Part shown: positions 1-11,400 of the stretch, in pieces | Position numbering within the stretch: the first letter of the stretch is position 1 | Layout: every line of letters begins with the position of its first letter | Assembly: GCF_000720475.1 (NCBI RefSeq) | Contig: NZ_JOAP01000070.1 | Coordinates: 1 to 47,680, forward strand | Source of the DNA: Streptomyces aureocirculatus | GTDB lineage: Bacteria > Actinomycetota > Actinomycetes > Streptomycetales > Streptomycetaceae | Direction: 5' to 3' | DNA length: 47,680 nt | Position numbers and translations under genes: made by a program | Notes under the pieces: generated by a model | Seen by the model: the letters and a program-made list of their open reading frames with translations, nothing else | Databases searched by the model: none | What the model was told of the DNA's origin: nothing

Positions 1-246
1 GGAGGGGAGGGGGCGGGGAGGGAAATGGTTACGGTCGGTAACCGTGGGAGGGAGGGGGTGGCAAGGCGAAGTGGGGCGGAACGATTAATTCGGGTCAGGG
101 GGACAGTGGGGGTGGTCTGGGGTGGTCCGGTCATTTCCGCAACGTTCTTGCTGAACTGTGCGCGTTTGCATCGAAAGCCGCAACGGTGATCGAATGCCTC
201 TTCGTTGCAGGTGTTGTGTTGTCAAGGTCCTCGGGGGTGTGTCGCA
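1..246. other. G-rich non-coding left edge
   Basis: No convincing gene lies here. The first 62 bases are runs of G with few interruptions on the plus strand. They hold a small inverted repeat (GGTTAC at 27-32, GTAACC at 38-43, five-base loop). The stretch after base 80 looks like ordinary upstream sequence for the YceI-like gene, but I cannot identify a promoter with confidence. Confidence 0.5.
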
Positions 247-1128
247 GTGTTCGGCCGATGGCTGGGAAATCTTTCGGGCCGAGGCGGGAGGTCCGGGCTG
301 CTGTCGGCGGTGACGGTGCCCACCGGCGCGGGAGTGCTCAGTTGTCGGGTGCTCGACCCGGTCAACGAGCCGGTTCAGCACGCTGAGCTGTCCCTCAGTG
401 ACACCATGGGCCGCAAGGTCGTCACCGGGGGTACGGACCCGTTCGGTTCGTTCGTCGCGACGGTGCCGACGGGGGAGTACCGCCTGGCGGTGTCGGCGGA
501 GGGGTTCACCCCGTACCGGGCGAATATCACGGTGGGTGAGGGTGCGCATGCGTCGATGGGGGATGTGACGCTCCAGATCGCGCAGCTCGCGGCGCTGCCC
601 GAGCCCGGGGACTGGGACCTCGACCCGCTGCACTCATCGATCGCGTTCACGGCGCGGCACATCGGCCTGGCCCGGATCCGCGGCCGGTTCAACACGTTCG
701 CGGGGGCGATACGGCTTGCCGAGCGGATGGAGGACTCCGCGATGCACGTCGTGATCGACGCCTCCTCCATCGACACGGCCGTGAAGATGCGCGACGACCA
801 CCTGCGCTCGGGGGACTTCCTGGACGTGGCGCGGTATCCGACGATGGAGTTCTACAGCGACCGGTTCGTGCACAAGGGCGGTACACGCTGGGCGATCACC
901 GGGGCGCTCTCGCTGCACGGTGTGACGCGGACGGTCACCCTTGACACGGAGTACCTCGGGGTCGGGCACGGCCTGGAGGGCGAGACGCGGGCCGCGTGCA
1001 GGGCGACGACCGAGCTGCACCGGGACGACTTCACCATCACCTGGCAGACGATGCTCGCCCGTGGCATCGCGGCGGTCGGCGCCAGCATCACCATCGAGCT
1101 CGACATCCAGGTCCTGCCCAAGAGCTGA
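247..1128 (+). CDS. YceI family protein with N-terminal carboxypeptidase-regulatory-like domain
   Basis: A 293-residue protein in two parts. Residues about 28-112 read as a carboxypeptidase-regulatory-like beta-sandwich (DPVNEPVQHAELSLSD, then GGTDPFGSF and GEYRLAVSAEGFTPY). Residues about 122-293 are a YceI-like lipocalin-fold domain (WDLDPLHSSIAFTARHIG, then RSGDFLDVARYPTMEF and ITGALSLHGVTR). YceI proteins bind polyisoprenoid or other amphiphilic ligands; the ligand here is unknown. I see no signal peptide, so a cytoplasmic location is likely, unlike E. coli YceI. GTG at 247 is chosen because a G-rich ribosome-binding sequence lies just upstream and the protein then begins with a plausible short basic segment. 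An in-frame ATG at 205 would add 14 atypical residues. Confidence 0.85.
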   Translation: MFGRWLGNLSGRGGRSGLLSAVTVPTGAGVLSCRVLDPVNEPVQHAELSLSDTMGRKVVTGGTDPFGSFVATVPTGEYRLAVSAEGFTPYRANITVGEGAHASMGDVTLQIAQLAALPEPGDWDLDPLHSSIAFTARHIGLARIRGRFNTFAGAIRLAERMEDSAMHVVIDASSIDTAVKMRDDHLRSGDFLDVARYPTMEFYSDRFVHKGGTRWAITGALSLHGVTRTVTLDTEYLGVGHGLEGETRAACRATTELHRDDFTITWQTMLARGIAAVGASITIELDIQVLPKS

Positions 1129-1178
1129 GCAGACCGAAGGGCGGGCGGTACGAGGGCCGGGGAGTCACGAGGGCCGGA

Positions 1179-1424
1179 TCACGGCGCCTCCAGCCAGCCT
1201 TCGAACTCGGCTGCAAGCGCGTCCAGTCCCGTCGCGTCCAGGCGCCGCTCGGGGTCCTCGACGACCACCAGCCACTGGGCGTCCTCGGCGTCGTCCTCGC
1301 CGGCGAGGGCGTCGCGGACGAGCTGGGGTTCCTCGCGGACACCGAAACGGTCGGGGAGCTCTTCGGCGACTTGTTCCGCGGCATCGCGGTCGGGCAGCAC
1401 CAGGACATGTCGTACGTCGGTCAC
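1179..1424 (-). CDS. small acidic conserved hypothetical protein
   Basis: An 81-residue acidic protein beginning VTDVRHVLVLPDRDAAEQ and ending EFEGWLEAP. It sits on the minus strand between two plus-strand genes. The start is GTG at 1424, with GGAG spaced about nine bases upstream, a good ribosome-binding site. Codon third positions are GC-rich in this frame. The alternating strand/helix pattern (VRHVLVLPD, then helix AAEQVAEELPDRF, then WLVVVEDP) suggests a compact alpha/beta fold of the kind seen in RraB/SPOR-sized regulators. That is only a resemblance, and I do not assign a function. I recall similar short proteins at this site in other streptomycetes. An upstream in-frame ATG would add 30 Pro/Ser-rich residues and is less likely. 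Confidence 0.7.
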   Translation of the reverse strand: MTDVRHVLVLPDRDAAEQVAEELPDRFGVREEPQLVRDALAGEDDAEDAQWLVVVEDPERRLDATGLDALAAEFEGWLEAP

Positions 1425-1495
1425 CTGCCCATTCTCCGGTACCGGCGGATCGGGGCGCGACGGGCTGTCAGTGGGGCGTGGGATGCTTGGCGGCG

Positions 1496-2482
1496 ATGGC
1501 CAGGAAGAACGCAAACGACAACCCGCTCGCTCCTGTCACGGTCGCCGTGGGGCAGGAGGATCTGCTGCTCGACCGTGCCGTGCAGGAGGTCGTCGCCGCC
1601 GCGCGGGTGGCGGACGCCGACACGGACGTGCGTGACCTCACGCCCGACCAACTGGAGCCGGGCACCCTCGCGGAGCTGACCAGTCCCTCGCTGTTCGCCG
1701 AGCGCAAGGTGGTCGTCGTCCGCAACGCGCAGGACCTGACGGCGGACACCGTCAAGGACGTGAAGGCGTATCTGGGGGCGCCGGCCGAGGAGATCACGCT
1801 CGTGCTGCTGCACGCGGGCGGCGCCAAGGGCAAGGGACTGCTCGACGCGGCGCGCAAGGTGGGGGCGCGGGAGGTCGCCTGCCCGAAGATGACCAAGCCG
1901 GCGGACCGGCTGTCCTTCGTACGGGGCGAGTTCCGTGCCCTGGGGCGGTCGGCGACGCCCGAGGCGTGTCAGGCCCTTGTCGACTCCATCGGCAGTGATC
2001 TGCGGGAGCTGGCGTCGGCGGCGGCGCAGCTCGTCGCGGACGTCGAGGGCACGATCGACGAGGCGGTGGTCGGGCGGTACTACACGGGGCGGGCGGAGGC
2101 CTCCAGTTTCACCGTGGCCGACCGGGCCGTGGAGGGGCGGACGGCGGAGGCCCTGGAGGCCCTGCGGTGGTCCCTGTCGACCGGGGTCGCGCCCGTGCTG
2201 ATCACGTCGGCCCTGGCGCAGGGGGTGCGGGCCATCGGCAAGCTGTCCTCGGCCCGGGGCGGGCGGCCCGCCGATCTTGCTCGTGAGCTGGGGATGCCGC
2301 CTTGGAAGATCGATCGGGTGCGGCAGCAGATGCGGGGGTGGACCCCGGACGGGGTTGCTGTTGCTCTGCGGGCCTGTGCGGAGGCTGACGCGGGGGTCAA
2401 GGGGGGTGGGGACGATCCCGAGTACGCCCTCGAGAAGGCGGTCGTCGCCATCGCCCGGGCGGCCCGGTCCCGCCGGGGGTAG
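1496..2482 (+). CDS. holA: DNA polymerase III subunit delta
   Basis: A 328-residue protein matching the DNA polymerase III delta subunit, the clamp-loader wrench that opens the beta sliding clamp. The beginning (TVAVGQEDLLLDRAVQEVV) is the typical N-terminal strand and helix of delta. The middle (LTSPSLFAERKVVVVRNAQDL, then ITLVLLHAGGAKGKGLLDAA) is the degenerate AAA+ core without a working P-loop, as expected. The C-terminal helical collar (FTVADRAVEGRTAEALEALRW, then LARELGMPPWKIDRVRQQMRGW) is complete. Length is usual for actinobacteria. ATG at 1496 is chosen because homologues begin just before a basic MARKNA-type N-terminus. No rho-independent terminator follows; the next 500 bases are C-rich spacer. 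Confidence 0.93.
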   Translation: MARKNANDNPLAPVTVAVGQEDLLLDRAVQEVVAAARVADADTDVRDLTPDQLEPGTLAELTSPSLFAERKVVVVRNAQDLTADTVKDVKAYLGAPAEEITLVLLHAGGAKGKGLLDAARKVGAREVACPKMTKPADRLSFVRGEFRALGRSATPEACQALVDSIGSDLRELASAAAQLVADVEGTIDEAVVGRYYTGRAEASSFTVADRAVEGRTAEALEALRWSLSTGVAPVLITSALAQGVRAIGKLSSARGGRPADLARELGMPPWKIDRVRQQMRGWTPDGVAVALRACAEADAGVKGGGDDPEYALEKAVVAIARAARSRRG

Positions 2483-3009
2483 GCCCACCGACCCGACCCG
2501 ACCCGCCCCCCGGTTCACCGGTCCAGCTCGGCTACCGGCCGCCCGGTTCACCGGCTCGTCAGCTCGATGGCTCGGCTCGGAGTCTTGGCACCGCCGGGGC
2601 TCTCGTTTGTGGTTGCGCGCCGTTGCGGCGGGATTTTTTCTTCCCCAAGCCCGCCCCTTCCCGAAACCGGGGCTCCGCCCCGGACCCCGTACCTACGGAG
2701 CCCCGGGCCCCAGGCTCCCAGGCCCCAAAACCCCAGCCGCCAAGCCCCAGAACCCTGGGCCCCAGCACCCCGCTCCTCAGGCCCCGGAACCCAGGCCCCA
2801 AGCCCCAGAACCCCAGCCCCCAAGCCCCCAGCACCCTGCTCCCCGGGCCCCGCACCCCGGGCCCGGAAACCCCAGCACCCCGCCCCCGGGCCCCAGCACC
2901 CAAAACCCCTAACCCCCAAAAAACCTCCAACCCCCAAAAAACCCAAAACCCCCGCGTCCCGTCCTGACAAAGGACAAAACACGGGGGTCCCGGGTTCAAG
3001 CTCTTGAAA
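2483..3009. other. C-rich intergenic spacer between convergent holA and rpsT
   Basis: From about 2690 to 2960 the plus strand consists almost wholly of C-tracts of three to five bases separated by A/G dinucleotides, with G nearly absent after 2880. Several frames stay open through it and give Pro-rich or Gly-rich nonsense peptides, but none has a ribosome-binding site or a recognisable domain. I treat it as non-coding. On the minus strand it is a long series of G-tracts downstream of rpsT. Confidence 0.75.
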
Positions 3010-3049
3010 GATCCACACCCGCGTGGCGAACGCAGGCCGCGTGTGGATC
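3010..3049 (-). terminator. stem-loop downstream of rpsT
   Basis: Nine-base perfect arms (GATCCACAC at 3010-3018 and GTGTGGATC at 3041-3049) with three further inner pairs after a two-base bulge. It lies about 65 bases after the rpsT stop codon. No U-tract follows, which is usual for Streptomyces terminators. Confidence 0.6.
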
Positions 3050-3114
3050 GGGGTGCTGGGCGGGAGCGGAAGAGAGAGGGCCCGCTCTGGTCCGGCCAGC
3101 GGTCACATCACTGC

Positions 3115-3381
3115 TCAGCCCTTGAGGGTCGCGACCTTCGAAGCAAGCGCCGACTTCTTGTTGGCGGCCTGGTTCTTGTGGATGACACCCTTGGAGACGG
3201 CCTTGTCGAGCTGGCGCGCGGCTTCACGGGACAGCTCGGTCGCCTTCTGGGTGTCGCCGGTGGCAACGGCCTCGCGGGCCTTGCGGACAGCGGTCTTCAG
3301 CGAGGACTTGACGGCCTTGTTGCGCAGGCGCGCCTTCTCGTTGGTCTTGTTCCGCTTGATCTGGGACTTGATGTTCGCCAC
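3115..3381 (-). CDS. rpsT: 30S ribosomal protein S20
   Basis: An 88-residue very basic helical protein: [18 protein letters not shown] at the start, then [19 protein letters not shown] and [20 protein letters not shown]. This is ribosomal protein S20, a primary 16S rRNA binder of the small subunit. The start codon is GTG with AGAAGG seven bases upstream. It is transcribed divergently from lepA, the common actinobacterial arrangement, with about 200 bases between the two start codons. Confidence 0.98.
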   Translation of the reverse strand: MANIKSQIKRNKTNEKARLRNKAVKSSLKTAVRKAREAVATGDTQKATELSREAARQLDKAVSKGVIHKNQAANKKSALASKVATLKG

Positions 3382-3463
3382 GAAAGAGCCTTCTCAGGTT
3401 CAGGTACTGCCGAGTTTTCTGACAAGCGCCTCGCGCTGAGAGGGCTACGAGACACAGCTACCT

Positions 3464-3493
3464 ACGGTACCAGCCGCCGTCCGACCGGCCCAA
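3464..3493 (-). promoter_or_regulatory. candidate rpsT promoter
   Basis: On the minus strand, TTGGGC (3493-3488) and an extended -10 TGGTACCGT with core TACCGT (3469-3464) are separated by 18 bases. This fits a vegetative (HrdB-type) promoter about 80 bases upstream of the rpsT start codon. It is pattern-based only. Confidence 0.4.
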
Positions 3494-3582
3494 ACCGGTC
3501 CCCGCGGCCCACCCATGGGACGATGGAGGCTACGTATCGATCCGACCCGAGGCATAAGGCGCCTCAAGAGACAGGACCCTGC

Positions 3583-5448
3583 GTGCCCGCGACCCCTAAG
3601 AATGTGCCCGAACCGAGCCGTACCGACCCGGCTCTGATCCGCAATTTCTGCATCATCGCGCACATCGACCACGGCAAGTCCACGCTCGCCGACCGTATGC
3701 TGCAGCTCACCGGTGTGGTCGAGCAGCGGCAGATGCGCGCCCAGTATCTCGACCGCATGGACATCGAGCGCGAGCGCGGTATCACGATCAAGTCCCAGGC
3801 GGTGCGTCTGCCCTGGGCCCCGACCGAGGGCCCGGATCAGGCCAGGACGCACATCCTGAACATGATCGACACCCCCGGCCACGTGGACTTCACCTATGAA
3901 GTCTCGCGTTCGCTCGCGGCCTGCGAGGGCACGGTCCTCCTCGTCGACGCGGCCCAGGGCATCGAGGCGCAGACCCTCGCCAACCTGTATCTGGCCATGG
4001 AGAACGACCTCAAGATCGTTCCGGTCCTCAACAAGATCGACCTTCCGGCCGCGCAGCCGGAGAAGTTCTCCGAGGAGCTGGCCAACCTCATCGGGTGCGA
4101 CCCCGATGACGTCCTCAAGGTCTCCGCCAAGACCGGGCTCGGCGTCGAGGCGCTGCTCGACAAGGTCGTCGCCGAGGTGCCGCCGCCGGTCGGCGTCGCG
4201 GACGCGCCCGCCCGCGCGATGATCTTCGACTCGGTCTACGACTCCTACCGTGGCGTGGTCACGTACGTACGAGTCGTCGACGGCCAGCTCAACAAGCGTG
4301 AGCGGATCCGGATGATGTCCACCGGCGCCACGCACGAGCTGCTCGAGATCGGTGTCTCGTCGCCGGAGATGACCGCCGCGGACGGCATCGGCGTCGGTGA
4401 GGTGGGCTACATCATCACCGGCGTCAAGGACGTCCGGCAGTCCAAGGTCGGTGACACGATCACCTCCCTGCACAAGGGCGCCACGGAGGCGCTCGGCGGC
4501 TACAAGGACCCCAAGCCGATGGTGTTCTCGGGTCTGTATCCGCTGGACGGCTCGGATTACCCGGACCTCCGCGAGGCCCTGGACAAGCTGCAGCTCAACG
4601 ATGCCGCGCTCGTCTACGAGCCCGAGACGTCCGCCGCGCTCGGCTTCGGCTTCCGCGTCGGTTTCCTCGGCCTGCTGCACCTGGACGTGATCCGTGAGCG
4701 CCTTGAGCGCGAGTTCGGGCTCGACCTGATCGCCACCGCCCCCAACGTGGTCTACCGCGTGATCATGGAGGACGGGACCGAGCACACGGTCACCAACCCG
4801 AGCGAGTTCCCCGAGGGCAAGATCGACCAGGTCTTCGAGCCCGTCGTGCGCGCCACGATCCTCGCGCCCAGCGAGTTCATCGGTTCGATCATGGAGCTGT
4901 GCCAGAACCGGCGCGGGGTCATGCTCGGCATGGACTACCTCTCCGAGGACCGCGTCGAGATCCGGTACACGCTGCCGCTCGCCGAGATCGTCTTCGACTT
5001 CTTCGACCAGCTCAAGTCCAAGACGCGGGGGTACGCCTCGCTGGACTACGAGCCCACCGGCGAGCAGTCCGCCCAGTTGGTCAAGGTCGACATCCTGCTG
5101 CACGGGGACAAGGTCGACGCCTTCTCCGCGGTCACGCACAAGGACCAGGCGTACGCGTACGGGGTGCGGCTCGTCGCCAAGCTGCGCGAGCTGATCCCGC
5201 GGCAGGCCTTCGAGGTGCCCGTGCAGGCCGCCATCGGTTCCCGGGTCATCGCCCGCGAGACCATCCGCGCCATCCGCAAGGACGTCCTCGCCAAGTGTTA
5301 CGGCGGTGACATCTCGCGTAAGCGCAAGCTGCTGGAGAAGCAGAAGGAAGGCAAGAAGCGGATGAAGATGGTCGGCTCCGTGGAGGTCCCGCAGGAGGCG
5401 TTCATCGCGGTGCTTTCCAGCGACGAGAGCTCCGCCAAGAAGAAGTAG
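3583..5448 (+). CDS. lepA: elongation factor 4 (LepA GTPase)
   Basis: A 621-residue translational GTPase that acts on the ribosome as back-translocase/initiation fidelity factor EF4. The G motifs are in order: AHIDHGKST (residues 26-34), RGITIK in switch I, DTPGH, NKID and SAKTGLG. EF-G-like domains II, III and V follow, and the LepA-specific C-terminal domain ([18 protein letters not shown]) ends the protein. GTG at 3583 is chosen because it has AGGA upstream and gives the family's usual length. The open frame extends upstream, but that part runs antisense to rpsT and is not LepA-like. A strong terminator follows the stop codon. Confidence 0.97.
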   Translation: MPATPKNVPEPSRTDPALIRNFCIIAHIDHGKSTLADRMLQLTGVVEQRQMRAQYLDRMDIERERGITIKSQAVRLPWAPTEGPDQARTHILNMIDTPGHVDFTYEVSRSLAACEGTVLLVDAAQGIEAQTLANLYLAMENDLKIVPVLNKIDLPAAQPEKFSEELANLIGCDPDDVLKVSAKTGLGVEALLDKVVAEVPPPVGVADAPARAMIFDSVYDSYRGVVTYVRVVDGQLNKRERIRMMSTGATHELLEIGVSSPEMTAADGIGVGEVGYIITGVKDVRQSKVGDTITSLHKGATEALGGYKDPKPMVFSGLYPLDGSDYPDLREALDKLQLNDAALVYEPETSAALGFGFRVGFLGLLHLDVIRERLEREFGLDLIATAPNVVYRVIMEDGTEHTVTNPSEFPEGKIDQVFEPVVRATILAPSEFIGSIMELCQNRRGVMLGMDYLSEDRVEIRYTLPLAEIVFDFFDQLKSKTRGYASLDYEPTGEQSAQLVKVDILLHGDKVDAFSAVTHKDQAYAYGVRLVAKLRELIPRQAFEVPVQAAIGSRVIARETIRAIRKDVLAKCYGGDISRKRKLLEKQKEGKKRMKMVGSVEVPQEAFIAVLSSDESSAKKK

Positions 5449-5477
5449 CCGCCGCGTACCGCCGCGCACCGCCCCAC

Positions 5478-5517
5478 GCAAGAGCGTCTGCCCGCCCCGC
5501 CGGTCAGGCGCTCTTGC
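5478..5517 (+). terminator. lepA terminator
   Basis: Thirteen-base stem (GCAAGAGCGTCTG at 5478-5490 with CAGGCGCTCTTGC at 5505-5517, one G-U pair) and a 14-base loop, 30 bases after the lepA stop. The right arm and its flank are imperfectly repeated at about 5541-5565. The rest of the 400-base gap before the acyl-CoA ligase is C-rich and featureless up to 5700. Confidence 0.75.
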
Positions 5518-5709
5518 CGTCCCCACGGCCTTGAGACGCCCCCCGGCCAGGCACTCTTCCCGTCCCCGCGCCCCCGGCCCGCCCCGCGGCCCCCGCGCCC
5601 GGGGCGCCCCACGCCCACGCGCCCCGGCGCGAGCCACCCCGCGCCCCCTGTGAGAAAGAACCCGTACGAAGTGACAGGCGGCAGCCTCTTACGCACCGGC
5701 CGCCCGGCC

Positions 5710-5750
5710 TTTACTCTGATCACTGCTCGGAGGTTACTCGCAAGTTAAAC
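5710..5750 (+). promoter_or_regulatory. candidate promoter and operator of the acyl-CoA ligase
   Basis: TTTACT (5710-5715) and GTTACT (5733-5738) are separated by 17 bases, and the second forms half of a near-palindrome, GTTACTCGCAAGTTAAAC (5733-5750). Near-palindromes of this kind often carry TetR-family repressors in front of fatty acid genes. No regulator gene is adjacent. Confidence 0.35.
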
Positions 5751-5854
5751 AAGCGTCGGAAGAGGCGCGCGAGCGTGGTAGCCGTAATCAGTGATTGGGC
5801 AGCCAGCCAGCCATAAGGACAGACGCACGCACCATCGCGGGCCCGGAGGATGTC

Positions 5855-7744
<1,890 letters not shown>

Positions 7745-7867
7745 CCCCGGACCCGACGACGCGGGCGGCCCGACGACCGGGCCCGCCCGCGCCGGGCCCC
7801 CGCCGGGCTTCTCCGCGCCGGGCCTCCCCGCGCCGGGCCTCCGCCCGGCCTCACCGCGCCGGGCCGC

Positions 7868-8452
7868 TCACCCGGCCCGCCCGCGCCGCATCTCCCGCAG
7901 CAGCTCCTCCATGTGCGTGACGTGGTGGCGCAGTTCGAGTACGTCGTTCAGGCTGCTCGCCGCCATGTGCCGCTCGACCACGGCGAGCCGGGCGGACAGC
8001 TCGTCGAACTGTGCCTGCTCGCGCGCCAGCAACCGCTCGAGCTGCTGGTTCTTGCGGTGCAGTTCGAGGAAGACGGTGACTTTCGCACGCAGCACCCAGG
8101 GGTCGAAGGGCTTGGTGAGATAGTCCGCCGCGCCCGTCGCGTAGCCCCTGAAGGCATAGCCCGCGTCGTTGTCGGTGCCCGTCAGGAAGATGATGGGCAC
8201 GTCCTTCGTCTGGTCGAGCCGTTTGATGTTGGTCGCGGTCTCGAAGCCGTCCATGCCCGGCATCCGGACATCCAGAAGGATCACGGCGAAGCGCTGCCGC
8301 AGCAGGGCCTTCATCGCCTCCTCCCCGGACCTGGCCCGCACGAGCGGCTCGTTGAGGGAGCCGAGGACCGCTTCCAGGGCCATCAGGTTGTCCTCCATGT
8401 CGTCGACAAGGAGGATGCTCGCGCGGCTTTCGGGCGCCGCCTTTGTGCTCAT
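7868..8452 (-). CDS. single-domain response regulator with C-terminal coiled coil (OsaB-like)
   Basis: A 194-residue response regulator. The receiver domain (residues about 12-130) has the acidic pair D17-D18, phospho-acceptor D61 in VILLDVRMPGMDG, FLTGTD and the conserved lysine in YLTKPFD. The remainder (about 130-190) is a leucine-rich coiled coil with no DNA-binding domain. The gene starts 13 bases after the stop of the giant hybrid kinase on the same strand, so the two are almost certainly co-transcribed. This kinase plus output-less receiver arrangement resembles OsaA/OsaB of S. coelicolor, needed for recovery from osmotic stress. The resemblance is from memory of domain layout, not a search. 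Output is probably through protein-protein contacts. Confidence 0.88.
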   Translation of the reverse strand: MSTKAAPESRASILLVDDMEDNLMALEAVLGSLNEPLVRARSGEEAMKALLRQRFAVILLDVRMPGMDGFETATNIKRLDQTKDVPIIFLTGTDNDAGYAFRGYATGAADYLTKPFDPWVLRAKVTVFLELHRKNQQLERLLAREQAQFDELSARLAVVERHMAASSLNDVLELRHHVTHMEELLREMRRGRAG

Positions 8453-8465
8453 GGTGGCAAGTGCC

Positions 8466-11400
8466 TCACTCGGTCGTGGGCGGAACAGCCGTCTCCCCTG
8501 GTGTGGCCTGCTGTTCCGGGTCGTCTGGGGTCTCAGGGCCCTCGAAGGAGTCGAGGGCCGCGGACGGGAGGGCCGGAGCGAGCGCCGCGGGCGCGTCGGG
8601 CTCCGCGGGCTCTTCCTGGGCGACGGGCTGTTTGTAGGCGGCCGCACCCTCGGGGTCCAGGAGCGAGCAGACGACGGTGAGCAACTGGTCCACGTCCACC
8701 GGTTTCGGCACATAGTCGGTGGCGCCCTGCGAGATCGCCTTCTCGCGGTCGCCGGGCATGGCCTTGGCGGTCAGCGCGACGATGGGCAGGCCGGTCCAGC
8801 GTGGGGTGCGGCGGATGGCGGCGATGGTCTCGTAACCGTCCATCTCCGGCATCATGATGTCCATCAGGATCAGATCGGTGTCGGGGTTGCGCTCCAGGGT
8901 CTCGATGCCCTCGCGGCCGTTCTCGGCGTAGAGCACCTCCAGGCCGACCCGGCTGAGGACATGGGTCAGCGCGAAGACGTTGCGGATGTCGTCGTCGACG
9001 ATCAGCACCCGCCGGCCCGGCAGGGTCTGCCCCGCCCGGCCCTCCTTCCAGGCCTCCAGCTTGGTCGGCGCGGGCCAGTTGTCGTCCGGCTCGGGCACGG
9101 TGTCCGCGGCCTCCGCCACGCTGTGCGGGTGGGGCGTGGGCGCGGGGAGCGTGCGCGAGGAGGCGTACGCCACGGCCGCCGCGCCGTGGCCCGGGTGCAC
9201 CACGGGGACGTACAGCGTGAAGGTGGAGCCCTCGCCGGGCCTGCTCTCGGCAGTGATGCGGCCGCCGAGCAGCCCGGCGATCTCGCGGCTGATGGACAGG
9301 CCGAGGCCGGTGCCGCCGTACTTGCGGTTGGTGGTGCCGTCGACCTGCTGGAACGCCTCGAAGATGACCGGCAACTGATCGGGCGGGATGCCGATGCCGG
9401 TGTCCCTGACGGTGAAGCTCACCACGTCGCCGCGGTCGCTCATGAGCGGGTCGGACGACTGGTCGACATGCTGGACGCGCAGCTCGACGCGGCCGTTGCC
9501 GGTGAACTTGACGGCGTTCGACAGGAGGTTGCGCAGGATCTGCTGGAGGCGCTGCTCGTCGGTGAACATCTCACGCGGTACGTCGTTGCCGACGTCCACG
9601 TCGAAGGCGAGCCCGCGGTCGAGCGTGAGCGGGCGGAACGTGGCGTGCACATAGTCCAGGACCTTGATCAGCGGCAGCTTCTTGGGGCGTACGTCCATGC
9701 GGCCCGCCTCGATCTTCGACAGGTCGAGGATGTCGTTGATGAGCTGGAGCAGGTCCGAGCCCGAGCGGTGGATGGTGGTGGCGAACTGCACCTCCTGGTC
9801 GGAGAGATGGCCGTCGGGGTTGTCGGAGAGCAGCCGGGCCAGGATGAGCAGGGAGTTCAGCGGCGTACGCAGCTCGTGCGACATGTTCGCGAGGAACTCC
9901 GACTTGTACTGCGAGGAGGTGGCGAGCAGGGCCGCCTTCTCCTCCAGTTCGGCGTTCGAGCGGCGCAGCTCCGCCTGCTGGCGCTGGAGCTCGTCGGAGC
10001 GCTCCTGCAACTGGGTGGCGAGCCGCTGGGACTCGCTGAGCAGCGACTCCGTACGGGAGTTGGCGATGATGGTGTTGATGGCGACGCCGATGGTGTTCAC
10101 GAACTGGTCGAAGAACGCCAGGTGGACGTCGGAGAAGCGGGAGAACGTGGCCAGCTCGATGACGCCGAGCAGCTTGTCCTCGAACAGGATCGGGATGATG
10201 ACGACGCTGGCCGGTGAGGCGTCCCCGAGCCCTGAATGGATCTTGATGTAGTCCGGCGGCACCTCGTCGAGGAGGATGCGTTTCTTCTCCAGGGCCGCCT
10301 GCCGCACCAGGCCGTGCGCGGGCATGCCCCCGGTGTCGACCAGGAAGCCCTCCTCGGTGCCGCGGTCCCGGGCGGAGCCGTACCCGGCGATGAAGGCGAG
10401 GCCCTTGGCGGGCGAGGTCTGTAGCGGCACCGTGCCGTCGGCGTCCGGGTCGGCCAGGAAGAAGGCGCCGTACCCGGCGTTGACCAGCGGGGTCAGCTCG
10501 CGCAGGATCAGGTCCGCGACCTCCATCAGGTCCCGGTGGCCCTGCATCAGGCCCGCGAGCCTGGCCAGGTTCGACTCCAGCCAGTCCTTGGCGCGTGTGG
10601 TCTCGCGGAGGTTGGACACCATCAGATTGATGTTGTCCTTGAGCTCGGCGACCTCGCCGCGCGTCTCCACGGTGATGGAGCGGGACATGTCGCCCTGCGC
10701 CACCGCGGAGGCGACCTCGGCGATCGCGCGGACCTGAGTGGTCAGATTCAGCGCCAGTTCGTTCACGTTCGTGGTCAGGCGTTTCCAGGTGCCGTACACG
10801 CCCTCGACCCGGGCCTGACCGCCGAGCTGCCCCTCGGAACCGACCTCGCGGGCCACCCGGGTGACCTCGGAGGAGAACGACGACAGCGTGTCCACCATCG
10901 TGTTGATGGTGGTCTTCAGCTCCAGGATCTCGCCCCGCGCGTCCACGTCGATCTTCTTCGACAGGTCGCCCTGGGCCACCGCGGTCGCGACCTGCGCGAT
11001 GTTGCGGACCTGTCCCGTGAGGTTGTCCGCCATGTAGTTGACGTTGTCGGTGAGGTCCTTCCACACGCCCGACACGCCGAGGACCTGGGCACGGCCGCCC
11101 AGCCTGCCGTCCGTGCCGACCTCGCGGGCCACCCGGGTCACCTCGTCGGCGAACGCGCGGAGCTGCTCCACCATCGTGTTGACGGTGTCCTTCAGCTCCA
11201 GGATCTCACCGCGCGCCGTCACCGTGATCATCTTCGACAGGTCGCCATTGGCGACGGCGGTGGTGACCTGGGCGATGTTGCGCACCTGGGAGGTGAGGTT
11301 CGACGCCATGAAGTTGACGTTGTCCGTCAGCTCCTCCCAGACGCCGCTGACGCCACGCACCTGCGCCTGACCGCCGAGGTTGCCCTCGGTGCCGACCTCG

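Noticed and set aside
2985..3000. CGGGTTCAAGCTC resembling a tRNA T-arm
   Set aside because: No matching acceptor, D-arm or anticodon arm can be drawn; it lies in the low-complexity spacer.
2559..3018. Several long Pro-rich or Gly-rich open frames on both strands of the C-rich spacer
   Set aside because: They result from the absence of stop codons in C-tract sequence; no ribosome-binding site, no domain, no codon-position bias.
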